Below are positions 35,523-43,961 of a stretch of DNA of 64,000 nt, in pieces; the first letter of the stretch is position 1; each line of letters begins with the position of its first letter. A program made the translations under genes and the position numbers. Origin of the DNA: an uncultured Pseudoalteromonas sp. (lineage in GTDB: Bacteria; Pseudomonadota; Gammaproteobacteria; Enterobacterales; Alteromonadaceae); contig CANLRB010000008.1 in NCBI GenBank assembly GCA_947493455.1, positions 87,173 through 151,172 on the forward strand, written 5' to 3'. The notes under the pieces are model-generated. The model did not search any database. It was not told where the DNA came from and saw only the letters and a list, made by a program, of their open reading frames with translations.

Positions 35523-36011
35523 ATGGCCAATAAACTAAGTCGCATGGTGCGCAAAGTAAATGCGTTACCAAGTAGGTTTCATTCGTTTTTACTGACTAAA
35601 TTATTTACTAGTCAGGTTAAATTTGCAGGCACCGCCAAGCTAAAAATTGAGCAAATTAGCCATGAGCAGGTGGTTGTGAGTTTGGCAAATCGAAAGCGCG
35701 TGCAAAATCATATTGGCGGTATTCATGCGGTTGCTGCGGCATTGGCGGCGGAGTCGGCGTCGGGCATTGTATTTGGTATGAATGTACCTGATAGCCATTT
35801 ACCACTATTGAAATCGATGACCATGCAATACACGCGGCGCATGCAGGGGGCTATTCGCGTTGAGGCTAATTTGACTGACGCGCAGCGCGAGTCAATTAGC
35901 CGTGATGAAAAAGGTGATTTATTGGTGGCGGTGACGCTGACCGATGAAAGCGGGCAGCAACCGATTGAATGCCAAATGAATTGGGCGTGGACACCTAAAA
36001 AGCGTAAGTGA
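35523..36011 (+). CDS. DUF4442-type hotdog-fold protein (PaaI-like)
   Basis: 162 residues. NHIGGIHAVAAALAAESASGI has the HIGGIHA pattern of DUF4442/PaaI-like thioesterases, and MTMQYTRRMQG follows. Likely an acyl-CoA thioesterase or related binding protein in the cytoplasm. Confidence 0.75.
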   Translation: MANKLSRMVRKVNALPSRFHSFLLTKLFTSQVKFAGTAKLKIEQISHEQVVVSLANRKRVQNHIGGIHAVAAALAAESASGIVFGMNVPDSHLPLLKSMTMQYTRRMQGAIRVEANLTDAQRESISRDEKGDLLVAVTLTDESGQQPIECQMNWAWTPKKRK

Positions 36012-36055
36012 TTGTTGCCACCATGAGCCAATTTAATGGCTTGCAATTAAATTGG

Positions 36056-36943
36056 CTAAACCTTTTTCTTAAGTAGCTTTTGTACGCTGAGCCCGGCGAT
36101 AATAAAACCTAAACCTACAAGCGTTGCTGGGTGTATTTGTTCGCCCAAAAACGTATAAATAAATATCAGTGACAAAAACGGTGAAATAAAAATAAGGTTA
36201 CTGACGCTGGCGGTGTTTTCAGCTTTTTTCATCGCCACAAGCCAGAGCACAAAAGTAATCCCCATTTCGAATAAACCAACATAAGCTGCCGCGAACCAGC
36301 CTTTACCGCTCGGCATAGCCCACGCATTTTGCCATGTTAAAACGCCTGCAATAAATGGCAAGCCAACACTAAAGCACACGAATAAACTAACGATGGGTTT
36401 ATCGGTATTTTTAGTGCTAAATATCCAATACAGTGCCCACAGTAACGTGCTTAAAAGCGCTAAACCGACCCCAAGCGGACTTTCAAAGTTAAGCTCAGTT
36501 AGCTGTCCTTTGGTGCTGATAACTAACACGCCTAAATAAGCGAGCACGAGTGCGGTGATATCGGTTTTACGTAGTTTTTGCCCCAGCATAGGCACGGCGA
36601 GCAAGCTAAGCGCAATTGCCCACGTATAGTTGAGCGCTTGAGCCTGTTGGGCAGGCAGCAGATCGTACGCTTTGAACAGAATTAAATAATATAAAAACGG
36701 ATTAATGAGGCCGAGTTTAAAATAGCGCAACGGCGCATTTTTAAACGCGGGAATAACAAGGCGAAATTGACCATTAGCAACAAGACAAACAGCTAAAAAT
36801 AACCAACTAAATGCCGACGCATAAAACACCAATTGAATTGGTGTTAGTTGCTGCAATGCCAGCTTAAACGCCGTTGCGACTGTTGACCATAAAAATACGG
36901 CAGCAAGCGCAAAATAAACAGCGTGGCGTTGGTTTTTGACCAT
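36056..36943 (-). CDS. EamA/DMT-family transporter
   Basis: 295 residues with about ten transmembrane helices in two EamA repeats. Family segments are FLWSTVATAFKLAL at helix 1 and TASVSNLIFISPFLSLIFIYTFLGE in the second half. Exports metabolites; substrate unknown. Convergent with the hotdog gene. Confidence 0.88.
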   Translation of the reverse strand: MVKNQRHAVYFALAAVFLWSTVATAFKLALQQLTPIQLVFYASAFSWLFLAVCLVANGQFRLVIPAFKNAPLRYFKLGLINPFLYYLILFKAYDLLPAQQAQALNYTWAIALSLLAVPMLGQKLRKTDITALVLAYLGVLVISTKGQLTELNFESPLGVGLALLSTLLWALYWIFSTKNTDKPIVSLFVCFSVGLPFIAGVLTWQNAWAMPSGKGWFAAAYVGLFEMGITFVLWLVAMKKAENTASVSNLIFISPFLSLIFIYTFLGEQIHPATLVGLGFIIAGLSVQKLLKKKV

Positions 36944-37140
36944 AGTAAATCAACTCGTTAGTTAAATTGTATACAAAAGGTGCGCTAAAATACCACAATC
37001 GTTTAATTTTGCTATAGATGAAGCGTTAACATTCTGATCTTATTGGTTGCAAACTTGTGACTTTGGCTTTTTAGCATAAGATTCAGCGTGTTAAAAAACA
37101 AGTTGGGGTGATGCATTAAATTGCGTATACTTAACCTGTA

Positions 37141-37506
37141 ATGAAAGTATGGGCTTGGATAATCTTTTTTGCTATTTCACTAAATAGTATTGCGACGACC
37201 GTTGTTTTCGCAAGCGATGAGCCCTGCCCGATGACAAAACAATTGACAAAGCAAACAATGCAGCACGGCAACATGGCAAATACGCATGATTGCTGTGACG
37301 ACATGGATATGGCAAACACAAGTATGGCATCAAGCCATGATTGCCAAGAATGCTCACAATGCCAGTCAAGCTGTGGTGCCAACTGCGGTTTGTTTTTAAC
37401 TAACTTAGTACCCCCTTTAAAACCTTATCAGCATACCGCCTTAGGGGTGAGTATTCATTTGTATGTTGAACCAAACAGCCAAGATGTGATCCCTCCGATT
37501 TGTTAA
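37141..37506 (+). CDS. Secreted Cys/His/Met-rich small protein before cusBA
   Basis: 121 residues with a signal peptide (about 1-25). The middle (28-85) is dense in potential metal ligands: repeated MxxxH, HDCCDDMDM, HDCQECSQCQSSC. A hydrophobic stretch and ...PPIC end it. It resembles the small DUF2946-like or CopA-associated periplasmic proteins that precede copper efflux genes. It lies 54 bp before cusB. A role as periplasmic copper/silver carrier or sensor is inference. Confidence 0.7.
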   Translation: MKVWAWIIFFAISLNSIATTVVFASDEPCPMTKQLTKQTMQHGNMANTHDCCDDMDMANTSMASSHDCQECSQCQSSCGANCGLFLTNLVPPLKPYQHTALGVSIHLYVEPNSQDVIPPIC

Positions 37507-37560
37507 CTCGATATTGAATCAAACTATTTATTTTTAATTGTTTTTTTACGAGTTAAGTTT

Positions 37561-38832
37561 ATGAAATGTTTTTATATTTTTGCCATTTTGGCAATGTTAG
37601 TCAGCGTTGCAACTGCTAATGAAACACACAATCACGAACATGAGCAAAACGCACAACAAAATCAAATACAAGCACAGGGACAAGCTACAAATGTATTGGC
37701 TAATGTTGGGCAACCGCAACCGACCAATTACGTGTGCCCAATGCACAGCCATATTATTAAAGATCACCCGGGTAAATGCCCTATTTGTGGCATGGATTTA
37801 GTGCTGCTTGAGCAAAACATTGAGCAAGCGCAGGGGGTGGTTAGTGTGCCGGGCCATACCCAACAAAATATGGCCTTGACAACAAGCCAAGTTGAGCAAG
37901 GCACATTGTGGCGCTATATCGAAACGTTTGGCGCGATAGAATATGATGAAAATGGCTTGACCCATGTGCACCCTCGTGCGACTGGCTGGATAGAAAACCT
38001 AAAGGTTAAAACGCTCGGTGAGCCGATTTCGAAAGGGCAATTACTTTACGAAATTTATGCGCCGGAGTTAATCGTGGCGCAGGATGATTACTTATCACTG
38101 TTAAAAACCGGCAATATTAGCAAGCAATTAAAACAACGTGGCCGCACTCGTTTACAACTGCTGGGTATGACAGAGCAGTTAATCGATAACCTTGAACAAA
38201 CCAAGCAATCATTATTTAGAGTGCCTTATTTTGCACCCCATGATGGCGTGGTATCTGAATTAAGTATTCGTGAAGGCATGTATGTCAATCCGAGCAACAA
38301 ACTGATGACAATAGCAAGCCTTGACAATGTGTGGGTATTGGCTGATGTATTTGAACACCAAATTGATTGGGTTGAAAACGGTAAATGGGTTGAGTTTGAT
38401 TTGCCTGCGATTAATGTGTACGCAGAAGAAGGACAAATTGACTATATTTACCCGGCGCTTGACCCCGTTACGCGTACGTTAAAAGTACGTATGTCGCTTG
38501 CCAATAAATCGGGCCGATTTAAACCTGAAATGATTGCCACAGTGCGCATTTACGGCGGGCCAAAACATAATGCGTTTCATATTCCGGTAGAAGCTTTGAT
38601 CCGCACAGGTAAAGAGAACCGCGTGATAGTAAAAACCGACAGTGAACAGTTTGTATCGCGCAAAGTTATGATAGGCATGGTGAGCCAAGGGCGAGCTGAA
38701 ATATTACAAGGGCTCAGTGCCGGCGAGTTGGTGGTGACGTCAGGGCAATTTTTGATTGATAGTGAATCAAATATTCGCTCTGCGATATTGAAGTTGGGGC
38801 AGTCGGCCCAACCACAAGCTCATCAACACTAG
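37561..38832 (+). CDS. cusB: Cu(I)/Ag(I) efflux RND membrane fusion protein
   Basis: 423 residues with a signal peptide, then a His/Gln-rich segment, then a heavy-metal-binding domain YVCPMHSHIIKDHPGKCPICGMDL (two Cys-x-x-x motifs; the GMDL ending is diagnostic). The periplasmic adaptor part shows TGWIENLKVKTLGEPISKGQ and APHDGVVSELSIREGMYV. It passes metal to the RND pump and links it to an outer-membrane channel. No outer-membrane partner gene (cusC) is present. Confidence 0.93.
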   Translation: MKCFYIFAILAMLVSVATANETHNHEHEQNAQQNQIQAQGQATNVLANVGQPQPTNYVCPMHSHIIKDHPGKCPICGMDLVLLEQNIEQAQGVVSVPGHTQQNMALTTSQVEQGTLWRYIETFGAIEYDENGLTHVHPRATGWIENLKVKTLGEPISKGQLLYEIYAPELIVAQDDYLSLLKTGNISKQLKQRGRTRLQLLGMTEQLIDNLEQTKQSLFRVPYFAPHDGVVSELSIREGMYVNPSNKLMTIASLDNVWVLADVFEHQIDWVENGKWVEFDLPAINVYAEEGQIDYIYPALDPVTRTLKVRMSLANKSGRFKPEMIATVRIYGGPKHNAFHIPVEALIRTGKENRVIVKTDSEQFVSRKVMIGMVSQGRAEILQGLSAGELVVTSGQFLIDSESNIRSAILKLGQSAQPQAHQH

Positions 38833-38840
38833 GAGCGCCC

Positions 38841-41800
38841 ATGTTAAGTGCAATAATTAAGGCGAGTTTACGCTATAAAGTGCTGGTTGTGCTGTTGTCG
38901 GTCGTGCTTGGTTTACTTGGTTGGCAGGCGCTTAAAACCACGCCGCTGGATGCGATTCCTGATTTGTCGGACGTGCAGGTCATTGTAAAAACAAGCTACG
39001 CTGGGCAAGCGCCCGAAGTTGTTGAGCAACAAGTGACTTACCCACTGTCGACCAGCTTAATGGCGGTCCCAAAAGCCAAAACGGTACGTGGTTTTAGCTT
39101 TTTTGGCGACTCGTATGTGTATGTAATTTTTGAAGACGGCACCGATTTATATTGGGCGCGGTCACGGGTACTTGAATACCTTAATCAAATTCGTGGGCAA
39201 TTGCCGCAAGGTGCTGAGCCGGAGCTTGGCCCAGATGCGTCGGGTGTGGGTTGGGTTTATCAATATGCGCTGACCGATATCTCGGGCAGCCATAACTTAG
39301 CGCAATTGCGCAGCTTACAAGATTGGTTTTTAAAATATGAATTGCAATCGATTCAAGGGGTGAGTGAAGTTGCCACGATTGGCGGCATGGTGCAAACCTA
39401 TCAAATCATTGTAGAGCCGATGCGGTTAATGCAATATGGCCTGACCCTGCAACAAGTTAAACGCGCGATTGAAAACGCCAATAGCGAAGTGGGTGGGTCG
39501 GTGCTTGAAATGGCCGAAGCCGAATATATGGTACGCAGCCGTGGCTATTTAACAGAACTTGATGATTTTAAAGCGATCCCGATGGGAGTATTAAGTCAAT
39601 CGGGCAGCCCGCTACTACTTGAACACGTTGCCACTATTCGCTTGGGGCCACAGATGCGCCGTGGCATTGCCGAACTGAACGGAGAAGGTGAAGTCGTCGG
39701 TGGCATCGTGGTGATGCGTGATGGCGAAAATGCACTGAATCTCATTAACCAAGTTAAGCAAAAACTCGCACAGCTAAAAGCGAGTTTGCCTGAGGGCGTT
39801 GAAATTGTCACAGTGTACGATCGCTCCCAGCTGATCACGGCGGCAGTTGATACCTTGCAAACTAAGCTAATAGAAGAAATATTGGTGGTTGCACTGGTGT
39901 GTTTATTGTTTTTACTGCATGCGCGTTCGACCTTTGTGGCGGTTATTTGTTTACCTCTGGCGGTTTTAATTGGTTTTATTGCCATGCGTTTGATGGGTAT
40001 TAACGCCAATATTATGAGTTTAGGCGGGATTGCGATTGCAATTGGTGCGCTGGTTGATGCGGCGATTGTAATGGTTGAAAACAGCCATAAACATTTAGAG
40101 CAATACAAACAAGATAAAGGCCATTATGCGACAGGTAAAATTCATTGGGCGCTGATCACAAAAGCAACCGTTGAGGTCGGCCCTGCACTGTTTTTATCTT
40201 TACTGTTAATTACTTTAAGCTTTTTGCCGGTGTTTGCGCTTGAAGCACAAGAGGGGAAGTTATTTGCGCCGTTGGCTTATACAAAAACGTTTGTGATGGC
40301 GGCAGCTGCACTGCTAAGCGTGACCTTAGTGCCTGTGCTGATAGGTTACTTAGTGCGCGGGCGCATTCCGAGTGAACAGCGCAACCCGATATCGCGCGTG
40401 TTGATATTTATTTATCAGCCGATATTGAAAATTGCTTTAAAGGTACCTGTATTAACCCTATTGCTCGCGGTGGCAATTGGGGCGTCGAGCTATTATCCAC
40501 TCAGCAAACTAGGTAGTGAGTTTATGCCAGAACTCGAAGAAGGCGATTTATTGTATATGCCAACAACCTTACCAGGTGTTTCGATTGCTGAAGCAGGTGA
40601 AATACTGCAGCAAACTGACCGCCTTATTCGCACGCAGCCGGAAGTACTCAGTGTGTTTGGTAAAGTAGGGCGCGCCGAAACAGCCACTGATCCAGCGCCC
40701 TTAACGATGTTAGAAACTACTATTCAACTTAAGCCTAAAAGTGAATGGCGCGATGGCATTAGTTTGGCGGATATTATTGCGGAACTTGAAGCAAAAGTTA
40801 AATTTCCGGGGCTCAGCAATGCGTGGGTGCAACCAATCAAAACGCGCATTGATATGCTGTCGACCGGAGTTAAAACCCCGGTAGGAATTAAAATAGCCGG
40901 CGAAGAAATCGCGACAATTGAAAACATAGGACAAGACATTGAGCGCATATTGAGTCAAGTACCGGGCACAGCATCAGCGTACGCAGAGCGCGCCCAATCA
41001 GGTCGCTATATTGATATATCGCCACGACGGTTAGACGCCGCCAAATATGGCTTAACGATTAACGATATTCAGCAAGTGATTAACTACGCACTCGGCGGCG
41101 CGAATATTGGTGAGTCGGTGCAGGGAAAAGAGCGTTACCCGATTAATTTGCGCTACCCGAGGCGCTACCGTGACCAAATTGAAAACTTAACCACTTTGCC
41201 ATTTTTGTCGCCTACCGGTGCATGGGTTACGTTGGAGCAGGTTGCAGATATTAATATTGTGGATGGCCCGGCGATGATTAAAAGCGAAAATGGCCGCACC
41301 ATTGCTTGGACGTTTGTTGATTTGGCGCCGGGGACTGTGATTGGTGATTATATAAAAGCGGCGCAAGCGGCACTTGATGAGCAGTTATCGTTACCTGCGA
41401 AATACACGATTAGCTTTGCTGGGCAGTATGAATACATGATGCGCGTAGAGGAAAAGCTAACCACCTTAGTGCCAGTGACACTGGTGATTATTTTTGTTTT
41501 ATTGTATTTAGCATTTAACTCGGCAAGCCAAGCAATGTTAGTGATGGTGACCTTGCCGATTGCATTAAGTGGCTCAATTTGGTTTGTGTATTTGCTTGAT
41601 TACCAGCTTTCGGTCGCTTTAGCTGTAGGCATGATAGCGCTTGCGGGCGTGGCTGCTGAATTTGGTGTAGTAATGCTGATTTATTTGAATCAAGCATTGA
41701 AGTCTTATCCAGATCAAATAAAAAAGGCGATTGAAATAGGCGCAACACAGCGCGTTCGCCCAAAAGCCATGACCGTACTCACCATTGTCGCTGGTTTACT

Positions 41801-41945
41801 GCCGATAATGCTTGGCTCGGGCACAGGTAACGAAGTGATGCAAAAAATCGCAGCGCCGATGCTCGGAGGCATGATCGTGAGCCCGTTAATTAGTATGTTA
41901 GTGATACCCGCTGCATACTATTTAATGAAAAGGCCTAAGAAATAA
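38841..41945 (+). CDS. cusA: Cu(I)/Ag(I) efflux RND transporter, inner-membrane pump
   Basis: 1034 residues, the standard length of heavy-metal RND pumps. It opens with KASLRYKVLVVLLSVVLGLLGW and TTPLDAIPDLSDVQVIVKT. The transmembrane GGIAIAIGALVDAAIVMVEN motif carries the proton-relay acidic residues. Porter-domain text FMPELEEGDLLYMPTTLPG is typical of CusA/CzcA. It forms the trimeric proton-driven pump with CusB and starts nine bases after its stop. Monovalent rather than divalent specificity is inferred from the CusB metal domain. Confidence 0.95.
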   Translation: MLSAIIKASLRYKVLVVLLSVVLGLLGWQALKTTPLDAIPDLSDVQVIVKTSYAGQAPEVVEQQVTYPLSTSLMAVPKAKTVRGFSFFGDSYVYVIFEDGTDLYWARSRVLEYLNQIRGQLPQGAEPELGPDASGVGWVYQYALTDISGSHNLAQLRSLQDWFLKYELQSIQGVSEVATIGGMVQTYQIIVEPMRLMQYGLTLQQVKRAIENANSEVGGSVLEMAEAEYMVRSRGYLTELDDFKAIPMGVLSQSGSPLLLEHVATIRLGPQMRRGIAELNGEGEVVGGIVVMRDGENALNLINQVKQKLAQLKASLPEGVEIVTVYDRSQLITAAVDTLQTKLIEEILVVALVCLLFLLHARSTFVAVICLPLAVLIGFIAMRLMGINANIMSLGGIAIAIGALVDAAIVMVENSHKHLEQYKQDKGHYATGKIHWALITKATVEVGPALFLSLLLITLSFLPVFALEAQEGKLFAPLAYTKTFVMAAAALLSVTLVPVLIGYLVRGRIPSEQRNPISRVLIFIYQPILKIALKVPVLTLLLAVAIGASSYYPLSKLGSEFMPELEEGDLLYMPTTLPGVSIAEAGEILQQTDRLIRTQPEVLSVFGKVGRAETATDPAPLTMLETTIQLKPKSEWRDGISLADIIAELEAKVKFPGLSNAWVQPIKTRIDMLSTGVKTPVGIKIAGEEIATIENIGQDIERILSQVPGTASAYAERAQSGRYIDISPRRLDAAKYGLTINDIQQVINYALGGANIGESVQGKERYPINLRYPRRYRDQIENLTTLPFLSPTGAWVTLEQVADINIVDGPAMIKSENGRTIAWTFVDLAPGTVIGDYIKAAQAALDEQLSLPAKYTISFAGQYEYMMRVEEKLTTLVPVTLVIIFVLLYLAFNSASQAMLVMVTLPIALSGSIWFVYLLDYQLSVALAVGMIALAGVAAEFGVVMLIYLNQALKSYPDQIKKAIEIGATQRVRPKAMTVLTIVAGLLPIMLGSGTGNEVMQKIAAPMLGGMIVSPLISMLVIPAAYYLMKRPKK

Positions 41946-41998
41946 AGCTTCAGCATGAGTGAACCGAAAATAAATCGAACAGGATAAAGAAAAACAGC

Positions 41999-42038
41999 AA
42001 GCCGCGAATTTTGCTTTAAACAAAAACGCGGCTTTTTT
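41999..42038 (+). terminator. Terminator after cusBA
   Basis: AAGCCGCG (41999-42006) pairs with CGCGGCTT (42027-42034), followed by a T-run. It also separates the efflux operon from the convergent integrase gene. Confidence 0.85.
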
Positions 42039-42077
42039 ATATAAGTCGGGCGTTGTTTTGATTTAGTTAAAATTGGT

Positions 42078-43043
42078 CTAAATCTTTATACGGTCAACAG
42101 GACTTAGTGCGTTGCTAAACCGAGAACCAACAACGTGAGTATAAATTTCAGTTGTTTTTAAGTCGGTATGACCAAGTAATTCTTGTACCGTCCTAATATC
42201 TGTACCACTTAGCAATAATTCAGTCGCGAACGTATGACGAAAAGTATGTGCTTTAACTCGTTTGTTAATATTTGCCGCTAAGACAGCTTTACGGAGCTGT
42301 TTTCTAAACGCTGATTCATGAATATGATGGCGACAAATATAGTTATCGTATGGGTGCACACATCGTGTTGTTGAAGGAAAAAGGTATTGCCAAGAGAAAT
42401 CTTTAACTGCATTGCCATATTTACGCAGTAAAGCAGGTGGTAATGAAGTCAGTCCATAACCTTCACTGAGATCTTTTTGATGCAGCTGTTTTACTTTGGC
42501 TATTTGATCAGAGATTAAAGAATTAAGTGTTTTGGGCAAAAGTGAATAGCGGTCTTTTCGTCCTTTGCCTCTAAATACAAATACAGTGTTATTAGTTAGA
42601 TTGAGGTCTTTTACTCTTAATGTGAGAGCTTCATTAATTCGTAGTCCACTGCCGTATAAAATTGAAGCGATTAGTTTATGTATCCCCTTCATTTTAGATA
42701 AAATCAAGGTTGCTTCGTCATGAGAAAGAACAGTCGGAATGGCTTGTTCTCGCTTTGTGAATGAATAGCTTAAATCATGGATATCTCGTTTTATGACATA
42801 ACGATATAAAAAAATAATGGCGCATAATGCTTGGTTTTGAGTCGCAGAACTGACTTGTCGATTTATAGCCAAATGGTTTAAAAAACGCTCAATCTCATTA
42901 TTACTCATATCATTAGGGTGTTTTTTATCATTAAATAAAATAAATGACCTGATCCAGGACAAATAAACCTTTTCAGTTCTTAGGCTATAGCGACGTGTTC
43001 TTAGTTCTGTTCTGACTGATTCTAGAAATGGTGATTTATTCAT
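42078..43043 (-). CDS. intI: Integron integrase (IntI family)
   Basis: 321 residues. Tyrosine recombinase with Arg135 (GSGLRINEAL), His266-x-x-Arg269 (HTFRH), His292 and nucleophile Tyr301 (TTEIYTH). The IntI-specific insert is present (about 195-245, with GLTSLPPALLRKYG and WQYLFPS), which separates IntI from XerC/D. It recombines attC single-stranded hairpins into attI. It faces away from its cassette array, and a perfect LexA box lies 19 bp upstream of the start, so expression should rise in the SOS response. The frame looks intact. Confidence 0.96.
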   Translation of the reverse strand: MNKSPFLESVRTELRTRRYSLRTEKVYLSWIRSFILFNDKKHPNDMSNNEIERFLNHLAINRQVSSATQNQALCAIIFLYRYVIKRDIHDLSYSFTKREQAIPTVLSHDEATLILSKMKGIHKLIASILYGSGLRINEALTLRVKDLNLTNNTVFVFRGKGRKDRYSLLPKTLNSLISDQIAKVKQLHQKDLSEGYGLTSLPPALLRKYGNAVKDFSWQYLFPSTTRCVHPYDNYICRHHIHESAFRKQLRKAVLAANINKRVKAHTFRHTFATELLLSGTDIRTVQELLGHTDLKTTEIYTHVVGSRFSNALSPVDRIKI

Positions 43044-43061
43044 AATTCCCTCTTACAGGTA

Positions 43062-43077
43062 CTGTTTATTTATACAG
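43062..43077 (-). promoter_or_regulatory. LexA box controlling intI
   Basis: CTGTTTATTTATACAG fits CTG-N10-CAG with the CTGT...ACAG ends, 19 bp before the intI start codon. SOS control of intI by LexA is established for Vibrio and mobile integrons. Confidence 0.88.
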
Positions 43078-43108
43078 TTATAAGTAGCAACTAGTAAAAA
43101 AGCAATGG

Positions 43109-43254
43109 AATGGCACGCTATGTAATTTGAATAAACGGCTCGTTTATGCGGACAGATAACTTAGTCAATTGATATTAATAGATAAATTAACACTAAATAA
43201 TTTACATAGCGTGCCTTGCAAGTCTCGAATAAGTAATGGCACGTTATGTAAAAT
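43109..43254. repeat. Three copies of GGCACGYTATGTAA in the intI-attI interval
   Basis: Forward copies at 43109-43125 and 43235-43251 and an inverted copy at 43199-43215 share AATGGCACGYTATGTAA or close to it. The sequence resembles attC core text (GTTATGT). They may be integrase binding sites of an extended attI, operators, or relics of lost cassette ends. Confidence 0.6.
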
Positions 43255-43373
43255 GATATTTTGGCTTGTCTGGACAAAAAACAGCTGTTAACCTTTTGGT
43301 ATTATTAAACAAAAAAATTATTAGTAGGCGTTTCGATGACTGTGGATAACTTCCTTATCCCGAGATGCACGCT

Positions 43374-43391
43374 AATACGCTGTTATGTGCA
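43374..43391 (+). other. attI / first cassette junction
   Basis: The core GTTATGTGC at 43382-43390 is where the first cassette begins (after the G). The proof is that the first attC opens with its reverse complement GCACATAAC at 43833. The attI body lies upstream, its left limit not determined. Confidence 0.75.
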
Positions 43392-43401
43392 AAGGATAGC
43401 T

Positions 43402-43827
43402 GTGAGAATAGTTCTAACTTTGATTGTTTTTTTGGTAGGTTCTTGTTCACTTACCAGTGATGTTGAGTTCGCATCGTTTAGAATTGGAACGGACTCTTTT
43501 GATACTCGTAGTGGAGTATTCAAACGTTCACTTTGCCTAGAAAACCAAGATAGTATAGAAGTAGATGTGCCGTTAACCGAAAGTGAAAAACGACAACTTT
43601 TTTATTTGGCTAAGCAAGATATTTCTGATGGTAATACAAGTTTAGATGAACTAGAAAAAATATGTGTTAGTAGTTACCCATACGAAATTAAATATGGTGA
43701 CAGTAAAGGCCAATTAAAAACGACTTGTTTTTCGCCTTTGCGAGATGATGAAGCTCAAATATCAAATTTTTTATATGCCGTTAAGGCTGTTCGAAATTTA
43801 CCAAAGTCAAATTGCAGGTTTTATTAA
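43402..43827 (+). CDS. Cassette 1: lipoprotein of unknown function
   Basis: 141 residues from a GTG at 43402 with AAGGA seven bases upstream; a longer in-frame start at 43336 would cross the attI core and is unlikely. The signal peptide ends VLFLVGSC-like (IVFLVGSC), a lipobox. The mature part has about five Cys and a Ser/Glu-rich character; I recognise no family. The start is about 20 bases after the recombination point, as expected for a cassette gene. Confidence 0.7.
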   Translation: MRIVLTLIVFLVGSCSLTSDVEFASFRIGTDSFDTRSGVFKRSLCLENQDSIEVDVPLTESEKRQLFYLAKQDISDGNTSLDELEKICVSSYPYEIKYGDSKGQLKTTCFSPLRDDEAQISNFLYAVKAVRNLPKSNCRFY

Positions 43828-43832
43828 AACTT

Positions 43833-43933
43833 GCACATAACAAGCAATTTAACAGGGACATAAAATAGCGGGCTGATTTTGCTTCGCAAAAATTTTAGCC
43901 CACAATTTTTAGCCCGTTAATAGGGCGTTATGT
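43833..43933 (+). repeat. attC site of cassette 1
   Basis: Opens GCACATAAC and ends GGGCGTTATGT. Internal complementary arms GGGCT...AGCCC surround a TTTTGC-TTC-GCAAAA stem. The cassette spans 43383-43927. Confidence 0.88.
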
Positions 43934-43961
43934 TTCAAGTTAAATTCGAGGAATGATCACA

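Noticed and set aside
39596-40108. 170-codon minus-strand frame within cusA
   Set aside because: Antisense shadow of a well-conserved RND pump.
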